Positions 53,562-61,188 of a stretch of 64,000 nucleotides of DNA are shown here, piece by piece. The first letter of the stretch is position 1, and each line of letters starts with the position of its first letter. This DNA is from JBBRNV01 sp038227435 (GTDB taxonomy: Bacteria; Patescibacteriota; Minisyncoccia; Phycocordibacterales; CALRBL01). The notes beneath the pieces were generated by a model. The model was not told the origin of the DNA, did no database searches, and worked only from the letters and a program-made list of their open reading frames with translations. A program made the position numbers and the translations under genes. The stretch lies in NCBI GenBank assembly GCA_038227435.1, contig JBBRPW010000001.1:1-64000 (forward strand). Reading direction: 5' to 3'.

Positions 53562-53925
53562 TCTTTACACCTCATCCGGCGTTTATTTGCGGCACGAAAA
53601 TAACCACGCAAACAAAAAATGTGGAAACCCGCTAGACGCTGGTTGAGGTGTAATGAACAAAAAATATAGGTTGCTAGTTAACCTGATCCGAGGAGCTCTG
53701 GTTTTCCATAAGGAAAACTAAAACTTTCGGGCTTTAGTGGGGCAAGCAACGTAACGCCGGATGCGTACGTGTGAGGCCAAAAGCACAAAAACTACTTGTT
53801 TGCCCAGCTATCGGGGAATAAGCGTCGTTCGTGGTACGGCGTTATGAGCATAAGTATCAAAATCTCCGAAGCCATTCGCCCTTAAGGGTGAAATGGTTCT
53901 AGTGAGGAATTTTGAGAACGTTCTC
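53562..53925 (+). ncRNA. Large structured RNA domain 2
   Basis: About 360 bases with no ORF, between ribozymes 2 and 3. The first domain is closed by a 10-bp stem, TTACACCTCA (53565-53574) with TGAGGTGTAA (53644-53653), enclosing CCGGCGT/ACGCTGG. Later stems include GTTTTCC/GGAAAAC with an ATAA loop (53701-53718), TTGC/GCAA arms around 53670-53750, AGCGTCG/CGGCGTT near 53821-53843, and the self-complementary GAGAACGTTCTC (53914-53925). Class not recognised. It would be freed as a ~447-nt non-coding RNA if both ribozymes cut. Confidence 0.65.
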
Positions 53926-53935
53926 TAACAACCAC

Positions 53936-53986
53936 TTTGTTTATCGATGTGTTTCGATACTGAAGAGCTCAAAAGAGCGAAACAGA
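53936..53986 (+). ncRNA. Hammerhead ribozyme 3 (type III arrangement)
   Basis: Divergent copy. Stem III TTTGT/ACAGA (one G-U pair), cleavage site GUU (cut after T53941), stem I TATCGA/TCGATA with a six-base loop, core CTGAAGA (position 7 is variable in hammerheads), stem II GCTC/GAGC with AAAA loop, and GAAA (53979-53982). Cut lies 447 bases after that of ribozyme 2. Stem I is fully different in sequence from ribozymes 1 and 2 but still pairs. Confidence 0.85.
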
Positions 53987-54024
53987 AGATCTTTAAATTT
54001 CAGCAACTTCAACCCCCTAAAAAA

Positions 54025-54330
54025 ATGCAAAACCCATATGGTTCGGAGAAGCAGTTGGAAACCACCGAACAGCAGATCGACCGCCGTGTCGCGCTCAGTG
54101 TCCTCGAAGTGAGCTACCATTTTTGGGGCGCACTTCGGGGTGGTGGCGAACGGGCCGCTGCGAACCTTTTGAACAGTTTGAAAGGTGCAGCACCACGCGG
54201 CTACTACTTCACTGTCTCGGCAGATAGGGAGTGGCGTCCGCGTGCAAACAAAGACGGAACGTTCGAGTTCCGCCGCCTGTTTCAGCCCCGAACCAACACT
54301 GTCGCCATCATCGGATTGGCAAGACGATAG
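54025..54330 (+). CDS. 101-aa hypothetical protein
   Basis: MQNPYGSEKQLETTEQQ start, ATG at 54025 after leader CTTCAACCCCCTAAAAAA, 38 bases past ribozyme 3. The middle is helical (RRVALSVLEVSYHFWGAL) and Gly/Ala/Arg-rich (RGGGERAAANLLNSL); the end is basic. GC-rich relative to the neighbourhood. Not recognised. Followed by element gamma. Confidence 0.65.
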   Translation: MQNPYGSEKQLETTEQQIDRRVALSVLEVSYHFWGALRGGGERAAANLLNSLKGAAPRGYYFTVSADREWRPRANKDGTFEFRRLFQPRTNTVAIIGLARR

Positions 54331-54350
54331 TGCCGGAAGGGTTGAAACAC

Positions 54351-54458
54351 ACGTTAAGAGTCACCGTAAAAAACTCTGGTCTGATCCACTAACAACGATC
54401 ACTCGTTTATCGTATGCGAGCTTCAAAAAACGTTCGGGTCCGCCCGTGATAGCGGCGT
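54351..54458 (+). ncRNA. Structured RNA element gamma, copy 1
   Basis: 108 bases, 101 identical to copy 2 (56062-56169). Stems: AGAGT/ACTCT, AACGA/TCGTT (TTGTT/AATGA-type G-U pairs in copy 2), CGGG/CCCG with TCCG loop, and a possible CCGC/GCGG crossing pair. It is followed by a GGGGAA/TTCCCC hairpin at 54463-54480 where copy 2 has the final terminator. Confidence 0.7.
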
Positions 54459-54547
54459 CGGTAGGGGAATTTATTTCCCCACTTTATTGAGCCTGTCACA
54501 TTCGGTGATTGGTTCATCAAGTTCGTTCTTTTCAAAAAAATAAAAAT

Positions 54548-54961
54548 ATGAAACTTAACGTCAAGGCTATCCGTAGTTTTGTGCTTAGTCAGGTAGTGGA
54601 CAAGGAAGAGTCAGAAGCACTCATCTTTTATTTGGCTGGCATCAATGCCGAATTCTATCTCGTAGATCCTCACACCTGCGGAGAAGAAGCAGGAGAGATT
54701 GGCTTCATGGGTTTCAACTTCACCGACAAGGTGAATGATGCAATGAATGCTGGTCTTTGGGCTGTGATTTACGACGATGGGCGCGATTATGCTTACCATA
54801 AGTACTTCCTTTTCGAGGAAGACGCTAAAAGTTTTGCAAATCGGGTTGGTGGAGGCTTATTGAAGTACACCAACACTGCAAATCGGCTGAAAGTTATTGC
54901 CCACTTTAGAAAGTTGGGCTTAATCGAAGAAGTTCCTGAAGAAGAAGGAATTCTCGAATAA
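54548..54961 (+). CDS. 137-aa hypothetical protein
   Basis: Start at the ATG at 54548 (MKLNVKAIRSFVLSQVVD), preceded by an A-rich leader (TTTTCAAAAAAATAAAAAT); an upstream in-frame ATG at 54509 is less likely. Acidic, alpha/beta, one long mixed domain (EAGEIGFMGFNFTDKVNDAM, then YDDGRDYAYHKYFLFEEDAK). No signal peptide or membrane span. Family not recognised. The only gene of the array without a repeated element directly 3'. Confidence 0.65.
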   Translation: MKLNVKAIRSFVLSQVVDKEESEALIFYLAGINAEFYLVDPHTCGEEAGEIGFMGFNFTDKVNDAMNAGLWAVIYDDGRDYAYHKYFLFEEDAKSFANRVGGGLLKYTNTANRLKVIAHFRKLGLIEEVPEEEGILE

Positions 54962-55094
54962 CTTTAAGTCAATTCATATACGTTCTGCATAACGTAAAAA
55001 ATGTAGCTGTTTTGCTCAATATGCGTGCAAGAAATTGCATGTCGACATATTGGCTTCTTCAGTGAAAAAAGAAGGTAAGAAAGGAGGATCAACA

Positions 55095-55391
55095 ATGATC
55101 ATCGACCTTTCTCTTCGTAATGAGCGCCTGTACAAGGGTTGCGAAATTACGGAGGTGGCAGGCCGGCTGAACTTGGTTACTCCAGTTGCTGATGCAGTTA
55201 ATATCGTTGGCCGCAACGCCAATGGGTTGATTGCAGAAGTTGCTGCGAGTGATCGGAGCGAAGTCGAGCTTACGGGTCCGATGGCGGTTTGGTCTTACTT
55301 GATCGTTTTCCACGCTGTGGTTCACGCCTTTTCGAAGGTGTACTACAACGATGGGAAAGGTCGGGTACTGATCGCCGCCCACGGCGCCTGA
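55095..55391 (+). CDS. 98-aa hypothetical protein with strong ribosome-binding site
   Basis: Start at the ATG at 55095, seven bases after AAAGGAGG, the only clear Shine-Dalgarno site in the array; an upstream in-frame ATG at 55035 is rejected for that reason. A leader hairpin CAATATG/CATATTG lies at about 55017-55053. The protein is an alpha/beta domain with Val/Ala-rich stretches (VTPVADAVNIVGRNANGLIA, YLIVFHAVVHAFSKVYY). Not recognised. Followed by element beta copy 2. Confidence 0.65.
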   Translation: MIIDLSLRNERLYKGCEITEVAGRLNLVTPVADAVNIVGRNANGLIAEVAASDRSEVELTGPMAVWSYLIVFHAVVHAFSKVYYNDGKGRVLIAAHGA

Positions 55392-55398
55392 TGCCATC

Positions 55399-55497
55399 TG
55401 ACTGAGAGGAAAGACTCTCTGAAGGACGACACTAACCTTTAATTCAGAAGTGTCTATTTTTGCGACCGTTTTAAATGGTTGGTTGGCGTGCATCGCT
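55399..55497 (+). ncRNA. Structured RNA element beta, copy 2
   Basis: Same 99-base element as copy 1 with three substitutions. Here the upstream gene ends before it, so the element is not coding; this shows that its conservation is not due to protein sequence. The hairpin GACGGATAG/CTATCCGTC (55498-55520) follows. Confidence 0.7.
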
Positions 55498-55521
55498 GAC
55501 GGATAGATGTTCTATCCGTCA

Positions 55522-55571
55522 TCTGTCACAGGGTATTACCTTGTCTGATGAGTTCAAAAGAACGAAACAGA
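55522..55571 (+). ncRNA. Hammerhead ribozyme 4 (type III arrangement)
   Basis: Stem III TCTGT/ACAGA, GUC site (cut after C55527), stem I ACAGGGT/ACCTTGT (one G-U pair) with ATT loop, core CTGATGA (55545-55551), stem II GTTC/GAAC with AAAA loop, GAAA (55564-55567). Relative to the other copies, stem II changed C-G to T-A on both strands and stem I is wholly different yet pairs: good evidence for selection on structure. Confidence 0.9.
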
Positions 55572-55601
55572 AGATCTTTCAAAACTCCACAAATAATTTT
55601 T

Positions 55602-55835
55602 ATGAATAATCATTCGAAAGAATTGGTATGTGTTCGAGTGATTAATGTATGCGCATCCATTAAAGGCTCTTTTGGATTAGGTCACTTTATAAAAGTCGAT
55701 CTGTCTGGAGTCAGTGATTGGTATATATACTGCTCAAAAACTAAACCAATTGTCGGACAAGAAATTTCCATGTTTCTTACTATGTACGGCAAATGGACAT
55801 GTCTCGATGACAGAGACAATGTCGAATCATTTTAG
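55602..55835 (+). CDS. 77-aa hypothetical protein
   Basis: Start at the ATG at 55602 (MNNHSKELVCVRVINVC); the frame is open upstream, but that part is ribozyme 4. The leader is CAAAACTCCACAAATAATTTTT. The protein looks like a small beta domain (VRVINVCASIKGSFGLGHFI, KVDLSGVSDWYIYCSK). Less GC-rich than its neighbours. Not recognised. Confidence 0.6.
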   Translation: MNNHSKELVCVRVINVCASIKGSFGLGHFIKVDLSGVSDWYIYCSKTKPIVGQEISMFLTMYGKWTCLDDRDNVESF

Positions 55836-55850
55836 TCGAATTAAAACCCT

Positions 55851-56054
55851 ATGATCAACATCATCAAATCTACTCGCTATAAGGTGAGTGGCTTCATTCG
55901 TAACTGCGTTAAAAACCCTCGCACGAGCTGGAAGCTGCGGAAGCAATTGGCTTCTCGCAGCATGCGTCGCCTCGATCGAAAGGTGATCGCTGCAACGGAT
56001 GTTGAGGAGCATTCGTCGTGTGTCGTATACAATAACTTCCTGGGCTATCCGTAG
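55851..56054 (+). CDS. 67-aa basic hypothetical protein
   Basis: MINIIKSTRYKVSGFIRNCV, then a strongly basic region (SWKLRKQLASRSMRRLDRK). It begins 15 bases after the previous stop and ends just before element gamma copy 2. Its basic charge would suit RNA or DNA binding, but no family is recognised. Confidence 0.55.
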   Translation: MINIIKSTRYKVSGFIRNCVKNPRTSWKLRKQLASRSMRRLDRKVIAATDVEEHSSCVVYNNFLGYP

Positions 56055-56061
56055 CAAGGAA

Positions 56062-56169
56062 ACGTTAAGAGTCAACGTAAAAAACTCTGGTCTGATCCAC
56101 CAACAATGATCACTTGTTTATCGTATGCGAGCAACAAAAAACGTTCGGGTCCGCCCGTAATAGCGGCGT
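56062..56169 (+). ncRNA. Structured RNA element gamma, copy 2
   Basis: 101 of 108 bases match copy 1. The two C-to-T changes in the AACGA/TCGTT stem keep it paired through G-U pairs. Directly followed by the terminator that ends the array. Confidence 0.7.
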
Positions 56170-56173
56170 GGTT

Positions 56174-56200
56174 AAGAGGAACATCAGTTCCTCTTTTTTT
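56174..56200 (+). terminator. Intrinsic terminator of the array
   Basis: Nine-bp perfect stem AAGAGGAAC/GTTCCTCTT, loop ATCA, then seven T. It ends the unit begun at the promoter at 51958. Confidence 0.9.
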
Positions 56201-56246
56201 ATTTCTAAATCAAATTAAGTTAAAATTTATAAACCTACTTATTAAT

Positions 56247-56684
56247 TTATTTATCGAGCTCTGAAATTATTTTTTGAGCAATATCTTCTTTTTCTCCATC
56301 TTTATAAATAATATGTTCACCATATCTCATACTCACTCCTTTATAACGAGGGATTAAATGTGCGTGTATATGTAATATTTCCTGGCCTCCATATGAGCGA
56401 TTGTTAATGAGTAGATTTACTCCATCAAGTTTAAGAGCATTCTCTAAAACGTTTGCCACCCTTTTAACTCCTTTCATCATTGTTCCAAAAAGTTCTGTGT
56501 CGATCTGAAATATGTCGTCAGCATGTGTTTTTGGAATAATAATTGTATGTCCTAAGGCAAGAGGATTAATATCGAGGAATACAAAGACATCTGCGTCTTC
56601 ATAAAGCTTTGTTGTGTTAACTTCTCCTGTAATCATTTTGCAAAAGATGCAATCTTTATGGGTTAATTCGTTATTCATGGCCAT
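56247..56684 (-). CDS. HIT family nucleotide-binding hydrolase
   Basis: 145 aa. N-terminal CIFCKMITGEVNTTKLYED with paired cysteines, DINPLALGHTIIIPKTHADD, and the histidine triad HIHAHLIPRY. The family hydrolyses or transfers nucleoside phosphates such as Ap4A or AMP-lysine. Single gene, convergent with the array terminator. It starts at the ATG at 56684; an ATG two codons in is possible. Confidence 0.93.
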   Translation of the reverse strand: MAMNNELTHKDCIFCKMITGEVNTTKLYEDADVFVFLDINPLALGHTIIIPKTHADDIFQIDTELFGTMMKGVKRVANVLENALKLDGVNLLINNRSYGGQEILHIHAHLIPRYKGVSMRYGEHIIYKDGEKEDIAQKIISELDK

Positions 56685-56724
56685 ATTTTAACACGTATAC
56701 GGGCTAGCATGATACAATCTTTTC

Positions 56725-58626
56725 ATGTTTTCAGTACTACCTGGTATTCCAGAACAAGATTCTGCACGAAATGAATTAGCAAAATATAGCGATAGAATAA
56801 AACACCTGCTTTATCATAGAGGCATTAAAACTGCCAAAGAGGCACAACATTTTTTGGACCCGGTATATGAGCATAATCATGATCCGATGTTGATGTCGGG
56901 CATGAAAAAAGCTACTGAACGTTTTTTACACTCAATTGATACAAACGAACATATTGTAATTTATAGTGATTACGATGCTGATGGAATTCCTGGTGCAGTT
57001 GTGCTCGCCAGTTTCTTAAAGAGAATTGGTTACACTAATTTTTCACACTATATACCTGACAGACACCTTGAAGGATTTGGTGTAAACATGGGAGCGATCG
57101 ATGAAATAATTTATAGAGCAAAAATACATGAAATTCCGCATACTTTTTTATTAATTACCATCGACTGTGGAATATCAGATGTCGAACCAATTCAAAAAGC
57201 TAAAGATTTGGGAATCGATGTAATTATCACTGATCATCATATGCCTGGGAGTATTTTTCCTGCTGCATATGCCATTGTTAATCCCAAAATAAGTATTCAA
57301 GAGCAACAGGTATCTCCAAAAAAAGCAAAAAATACAGAAGAATTAATTTATCCCTTCAATATGCTTTCAGGATCCGGTGTAATTTTTAAGTTTGTTCAAG
57401 GATTAATGTTACTCCGTGATTTTAGTGATAAAGGTTTTAAACCTGGCCATGAAAAATGGTTACTTGATATGGTGGGTATTGCAACAATGTCTGACATGGT
57501 TCCTTTAATTGGAGAAAACCGAATTTTTGCTCACTTCGGTTTGAAAGTATTGCGTAAATCTCCTCGAATTGGTTTGCAAACACTTCTTTCAAAACAGAAA
57601 ATTGATCAACGCTACATTAACGAAGAAGATATTGGATTTAGTATTTCTCCTCGTATAAATGCTGCGTCAAGAATGGGAAAAGCCGATAAAGCCCTTGAAT
57701 TATTTTTGACCGATGATGAGTCGAAGGCATTAGAACTTTCAATTTATTTGCAGAAGTTAAACGATGAGCGTAAGGGATATGTTGCAGCTATTGTGAAAGA
57801 TTTGAAAAAGCACCTAGAGGATGACCTTCTAGCTTCCGATAATTCAGACATTCCAAAATGTATTATTGTAAAAGGAAATCCCGATTGGAGACCATCACTT
57901 TTAGGACTAGCAGCAAATAGTTTAATTGAGCAATATAAATGCCCAGTATTTTTATGGGGGCGTGGAGAAGGAGGGACTATTATTAAGGGTTCTTGTAGAA
58001 CTTATGTAACTGAAGGCATGAATGGGCATATGAGTTTGGTTAATTTGATGCATAAAGCTGAAGAAATTTATAGCACTGAGCAGATTAAGAAAATCAAAAA
58101 AATAGATAAAGAAAAAATAGAAGAAATTAAAAAATTATTTCTTCATTGTGGAGGTCATGCAATGTCTGGGGGATTTGCTGTCGACCATGAACACATTCAT
58201 CTCCTTCCTGAATATTTAGAAAAAGCAGTTAAATTTTATGCAAAAGATTTTTTAAATGAAAAAAACAATATTTCGAATGTACTCAAAGCCGATCTTGAAT
58301 TAACACTCGATGAAATCGATATGCGTCTTTATAATGAAATTTCGCAACTTGCACCATTTGGGGTAGGGAATCAAAAACCACTTTTACTCATTAGAAATGT
58401 GATTCCACAAGAAGTTCGTCAATTTGGTAAAGCTAAGGAACACTTTGAAATGAGTGCTCGAAATGGAAAAGGTCGCACGATAAAAATGCTTTGTTTTTTT
58501 GCGAAACCTGAAGATTTTCATGTTGTACCCGATGTATTAAAACCTGTTTCAATTGTCGGGCACATTGAGCACTCTCGTTTTTTGGGAAAAAGTGAAATTA
58601 GGCTTAGATTGGTCGAAGTCTTCTAA
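56725..58626 (+). CDS. recJ: Single-stranded-DNA exonuclease RecJ
   Basis: 633 aa. DHH motifs: IVIYSDYDADGIPGAVVL, LITIDCGISD, VIITDHHMPG; DHHA1 domain with HCGGHAMSGGFAVD; and a C-terminal OB-fold (LAPFGVGNQKPLLLIRNV). It degrades ssDNA 5' to 3' in recombination and repair and can prepare incoming DNA. A ~40-residue charged insert (EEIYSTEQIKKIKKIDKEKI) precedes the GGH motif. TACAAT preceded by TGA (56713-56718) ends six bases before the ATG. Confidence 0.95.
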   Translation: MFSVLPGIPEQDSARNELAKYSDRIKHLLYHRGIKTAKEAQHFLDPVYEHNHDPMLMSGMKKATERFLHSIDTNEHIVIYSDYDADGIPGAVVLASFLKRIGYTNFSHYIPDRHLEGFGVNMGAIDEIIYRAKIHEIPHTFLLITIDCGISDVEPIQKAKDLGIDVIITDHHMPGSIFPAAYAIVNPKISIQEQQVSPKKAKNTEELIYPFNMLSGSGVIFKFVQGLMLLRDFSDKGFKPGHEKWLLDMVGIATMSDMVPLIGENRIFAHFGLKVLRKSPRIGLQTLLSKQKIDQRYINEEDIGFSISPRINAASRMGKADKALELFLTDDESKALELSIYLQKLNDERKGYVAAIVKDLKKHLEDDLLASDNSDIPKCIIVKGNPDWRPSLLGLAANSLIEQYKCPVFLWGRGEGGTIIKGSCRTYVTEGMNGHMSLVNLMHKAEEIYSTEQIKKIKKIDKEKIEEIKKLFLHCGGHAMSGGFAVDHEHIHLLPEYLEKAVKFYAKDFLNEKNNISNVLKADLELTLDEIDMRLYNEISQLAPFGVGNQKPLLLIRNVIPQEVRQFGKAKEHFEMSARNGKGRTIKMLCFFAKPEDFHVVPDVLKPVSIVGHIEHSRFLGKSEIRLRLVEVF

Positions 58627-58659
58627 ATTCGCTAGAATAAGCCTATAAACAATTATTAT

Positions 58660-59484
58660 ATGGCACACGTTATAATTTTTACGGATGGATCAGCTCGAGG
58701 AAATCCAGGAAACGGTGGATGGGGCGCTGTTTGCGTCTATCCAAAATCAAGTGGAGAATTGCGTGTAGATGAGCTCGGCGGGGCTTCAGCATATACGACT
58801 AATAATCAAATGGAGCTCACCGCAGCAATTGAAGGCTTAAAAAACTTCAACAATTTTTATAATGATAACAAACTTAATACCACTAATGACGCCGAATCAG
58901 TTTTTTACACAATTTATACAGATTCTGCCTATGTAATTAATGGAATTACAAAGTGGGTCTATGGTTGGCAGCAAAATGGCTGGATAACAAGCACAAAGCA
59001 AGAAGTTTCTAATCGCGATTTGTGGGAAGCACTGCTCGAGCAAATTTCAAATAAAGAAGTTGATTGGAAATATGTAGGAGGCCATATTGGAATTGCTGGA
59101 AACGAAAGATGCGATCAAATTGCCACAGAATTTGCCGACACAATTTTAAAAGGAGAGGCTGACTTAGCTCTTATTCAACTGTATAAAGGATCGTTGGTTG
59201 GTTATCCTATTAAAGTGTTAAATACAGAAACCGGAGAATTAATTTTGGATGAAGACGGAGGAAGTAAAAGCGGTGGGAGCGCTGAAAAGAAAGCTAAAGC
59301 AAAGGAACGATCAAAAATTGCTGCATATTCATATGTAAGTATGGTCAATGGAAAAATTGAGACTCATAAAACATGGGCAGAATGCGAAAAGAGGGTAAAA
59401 GGAGTAAAGGGGACACGTTTTAAGAAAGCGATTTCAAAAAATGATGAGGATGAAATAAAGAAAGACTTTAGTTCAAATAATTAA
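58660..59484 (+). CDS. rnhA: Ribonuclease HI with C-terminal hybrid-binding-like domain
   Basis: 274 aa, longer than classical RNase HI. Catalytic acids: FTDGSARGNPGNGGWG (D), MELTAAIEGL (E), YTDSAYVINGI (D), GHIGIAGNERCDQIA (D). After residue ~200 a Lys-rich linker leads to a C-terminal viroplasmin/RNase H1 hybrid-binding-like domain (YSYVSMVNGKIETHKTWAEC, GTRFKKA), which is N-terminal in eukaryotic enzymes. It degrades RNA in RNA-DNA hybrids. Confidence 0.93.
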   Translation: MAHVIIFTDGSARGNPGNGGWGAVCVYPKSSGELRVDELGGASAYTTNNQMELTAAIEGLKNFNNFYNDNKLNTTNDAESVFYTIYTDSAYVINGITKWVYGWQQNGWITSTKQEVSNRDLWEALLEQISNKEVDWKYVGGHIGIAGNERCDQIATEFADTILKGEADLALIQLYKGSLVGYPIKVLNTETGELILDEDGGSKSGGSAEKKAKAKERSKIAAYSYVSMVNGKIETHKTWAECEKRVKGVKGTRFKKAISKNDEDEIKKDFSSNN

Positions 59485-59541
59485 TCAGTACTTTATCTGT
59501 TCTTAAGTAAAATATAACCTTCCTTATTTCATAATCTCTAT

Positions 59542-61188
59542 ATGAGAAGTGAAATATTTGCGTATGTTAATTATAAGAGCACTCCTCTTGTCTCATATTA
59601 TGTATTTATTTTTTGTATCAGTATTATTTTAGTTGAGTATGTAGCCTGGTTTTCTAAAAATATTTATGTAGTAAATGGTTTCTTAACCATATTATTAGCC
59701 TTTTTGATAGGTTTTAGGTTTTTATTAAAAGGAGGTAAAAAGTTTCTCATTAAATTTGTATTGAACATTGGTATCGTAACTATACTAGTTAGCGTAGTTG
59801 GCCTCAGTAGAACTTCTATTGTTCTTAAACAAGCTTCACCCGAATTATTCAGTAATCAAGTTGGAATTATTAAGTCGCATGGCGGTGTAATTCAAAGTGA
59901 AATTGAAAGAAGGAAGAACAAACAACGTTTTGTAGTCGAATTACACGAAAAGAATAGTTCCACTAAAGCATTAGTAACCACTTCTCCTTATCCCGAATTT
60001 CAATATGGAGACAATGTTCAAGTAAATGGAGCATTGCTCGTTCCACACGATTTTAAAACCGAAACAGGAAACTTATTTGATTACGATACATACCTTGCTA
60101 AAGACCAAATATTTTTTCTGATTAAAAATGGAAAAGTAGAAAAAGCTACGTTTCAACAAAATATGAGTTTTTTCGAAAAAATAAATTCAAAACTATATAA
60201 ACTAAAAAACTACCTCGTTAATTTAATTGATCACTCGTTACCTAGTCCTCAAAGTTCACTTTTAGCCGGCCTTTTAATAGCAGGGAAGAAAGCAATTCCT
60301 GAAAACATTATGAATGAGTTCAAAATAGCTGGAGTTGTTCATGTTGTTGTGTTGTCTGGCTATAATTTAACAATTGTTGCTGTGGCTGTGATGGCAATTC
60401 TTAAAAAAATTCCCCGAACTTTTCGTTTGGTTATTGGAGCCATATTAATTATTTTATTTTCACTGATGGTGGGTGAAACAGCTACGGTTGTTCGTTCTGT
60501 AATTATGGCAATAATCGCTTTATTTGCCGAAGGTATATACGAAAATTATAAGGCAATTCGTGCATTAGTTTTTACAGCTTTTGCCATGCTTTTTTATAAT
60601 CCATTATATTTATTACATGATCCATCGTTTCAACTTAGCTTTCTTGCCACCTTTGGGCTCATGCTTGTATCGCCAATTTTAAACACTTTTTTAAGTAAAT
60701 ATGCTGCGTGGTTTCCAACTGCATTTGGCATAAAAGAGCTATTTATAGGCACGGTTTCTACCCAAGTATTCGTTACTCCATTTCTCATATATGGAAGCGG
60801 ACTCATTTCATTAGTGGCATTGCCCGTAAATATATTAATTTTATCTATTGTCCCAACTGTAATGCTTATAGGTGCAATCTACATGTGCATGTATTGGGTC
60901 AGTCATATATTACATTCGGGATTTATTTTGCTCATATTAAATAACGTCTCACTATTTATATCTTTCATCACATATCTCTTACTCAGTTATCAATTGTTCA
61001 TCGTTCACTTCTTTGTTTCACTGCCAAATGCAGCAATATACATAAAACACGTTCCTGTTTGGAACGTGCTCATGGTTTATTTCATTGAATTGTCAGTTAT
61101 TTTTTTCTATTTCAAAAAAGAATTGTTTAAATCACTCTTTAGGCTAGGTTTCCAGATTGAAAACGTTTCTCTGACACCTCCCAGTTAA
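59542..61188 (+). CDS. comEC: ComEC/Rec2 competence DNA channel
   Basis: 548 aa. N-terminal membrane helices and an OB-fold/DUF4131 region (about residues 90-200), then the Competence domain with VVHVVVLSGYNLTIVAVAV and ten or so spans. It moves single-stranded DNA across the membrane. The C-terminal metallo-beta-lactamase domain of long ComEC proteins is missing; a degenerate one may be encoded separately at 61800-62759. CATAAT ends six bases before the ATG. The last 50 bases overlap the convergent SOD gene. Confidence 0.92.
   Translation: MRSEIFAYVNYKSTPLVSYYVFIFCISIILVEYVAWFSKNIYVVNGFLTILLAFLIGFRFLLKGGKKFLIKFVLNIGIVTILVSVVGLSRTSIVLKQASPELFSNQVGIIKSHGGVIQSEIERRKNKQRFVVELHEKNSSTKALVTTSPYPEFQYGDNVQVNGALLVPHDFKTETGNLFDYDTYLAKDQIFFLIKNGKVEKATFQQNMSFFEKINSKLYKLKNYLVNLIDHSLPSPQSSLLAGLLIAGKKAIPENIMNEFKIAGVVHVVVLSGYNLTIVAVAVMAILKKIPRTFRLVIGAILIILFSLMVGETATVVRSVIMAIIALFAEGIYENYKAIRALVFTAFAMLFYNPLYLLHDPSFQLSFLATFGLMLVSPILNTFLSKYAAWFPTAFGIKELFIGTVSTQVFVTPFLIYGSGLISLVALPVNILILSIVPTVMLIGAIYMCMYWVSHILHSGFILLILNNVSLFISFITYLLLSYQLFIVHFFVSLPNAAIYIKHVPVWNVLMVYFIELSVIFFYFKKELFKSLFRLGFQIENVSLTPPS

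Noticed and set aside
52620..53925. Group I or group II introns
   Set aside because: No recognisable catalytic core, domain V, maturase or homing endonuclease; both large domains lie outside coding sequences.
51992..56200. Integron cassette array with attC sites
   Set aside because: No integron integrase nearby, and the repeated elements lack the paired core sites of attC; they are better explained as structured RNAs.
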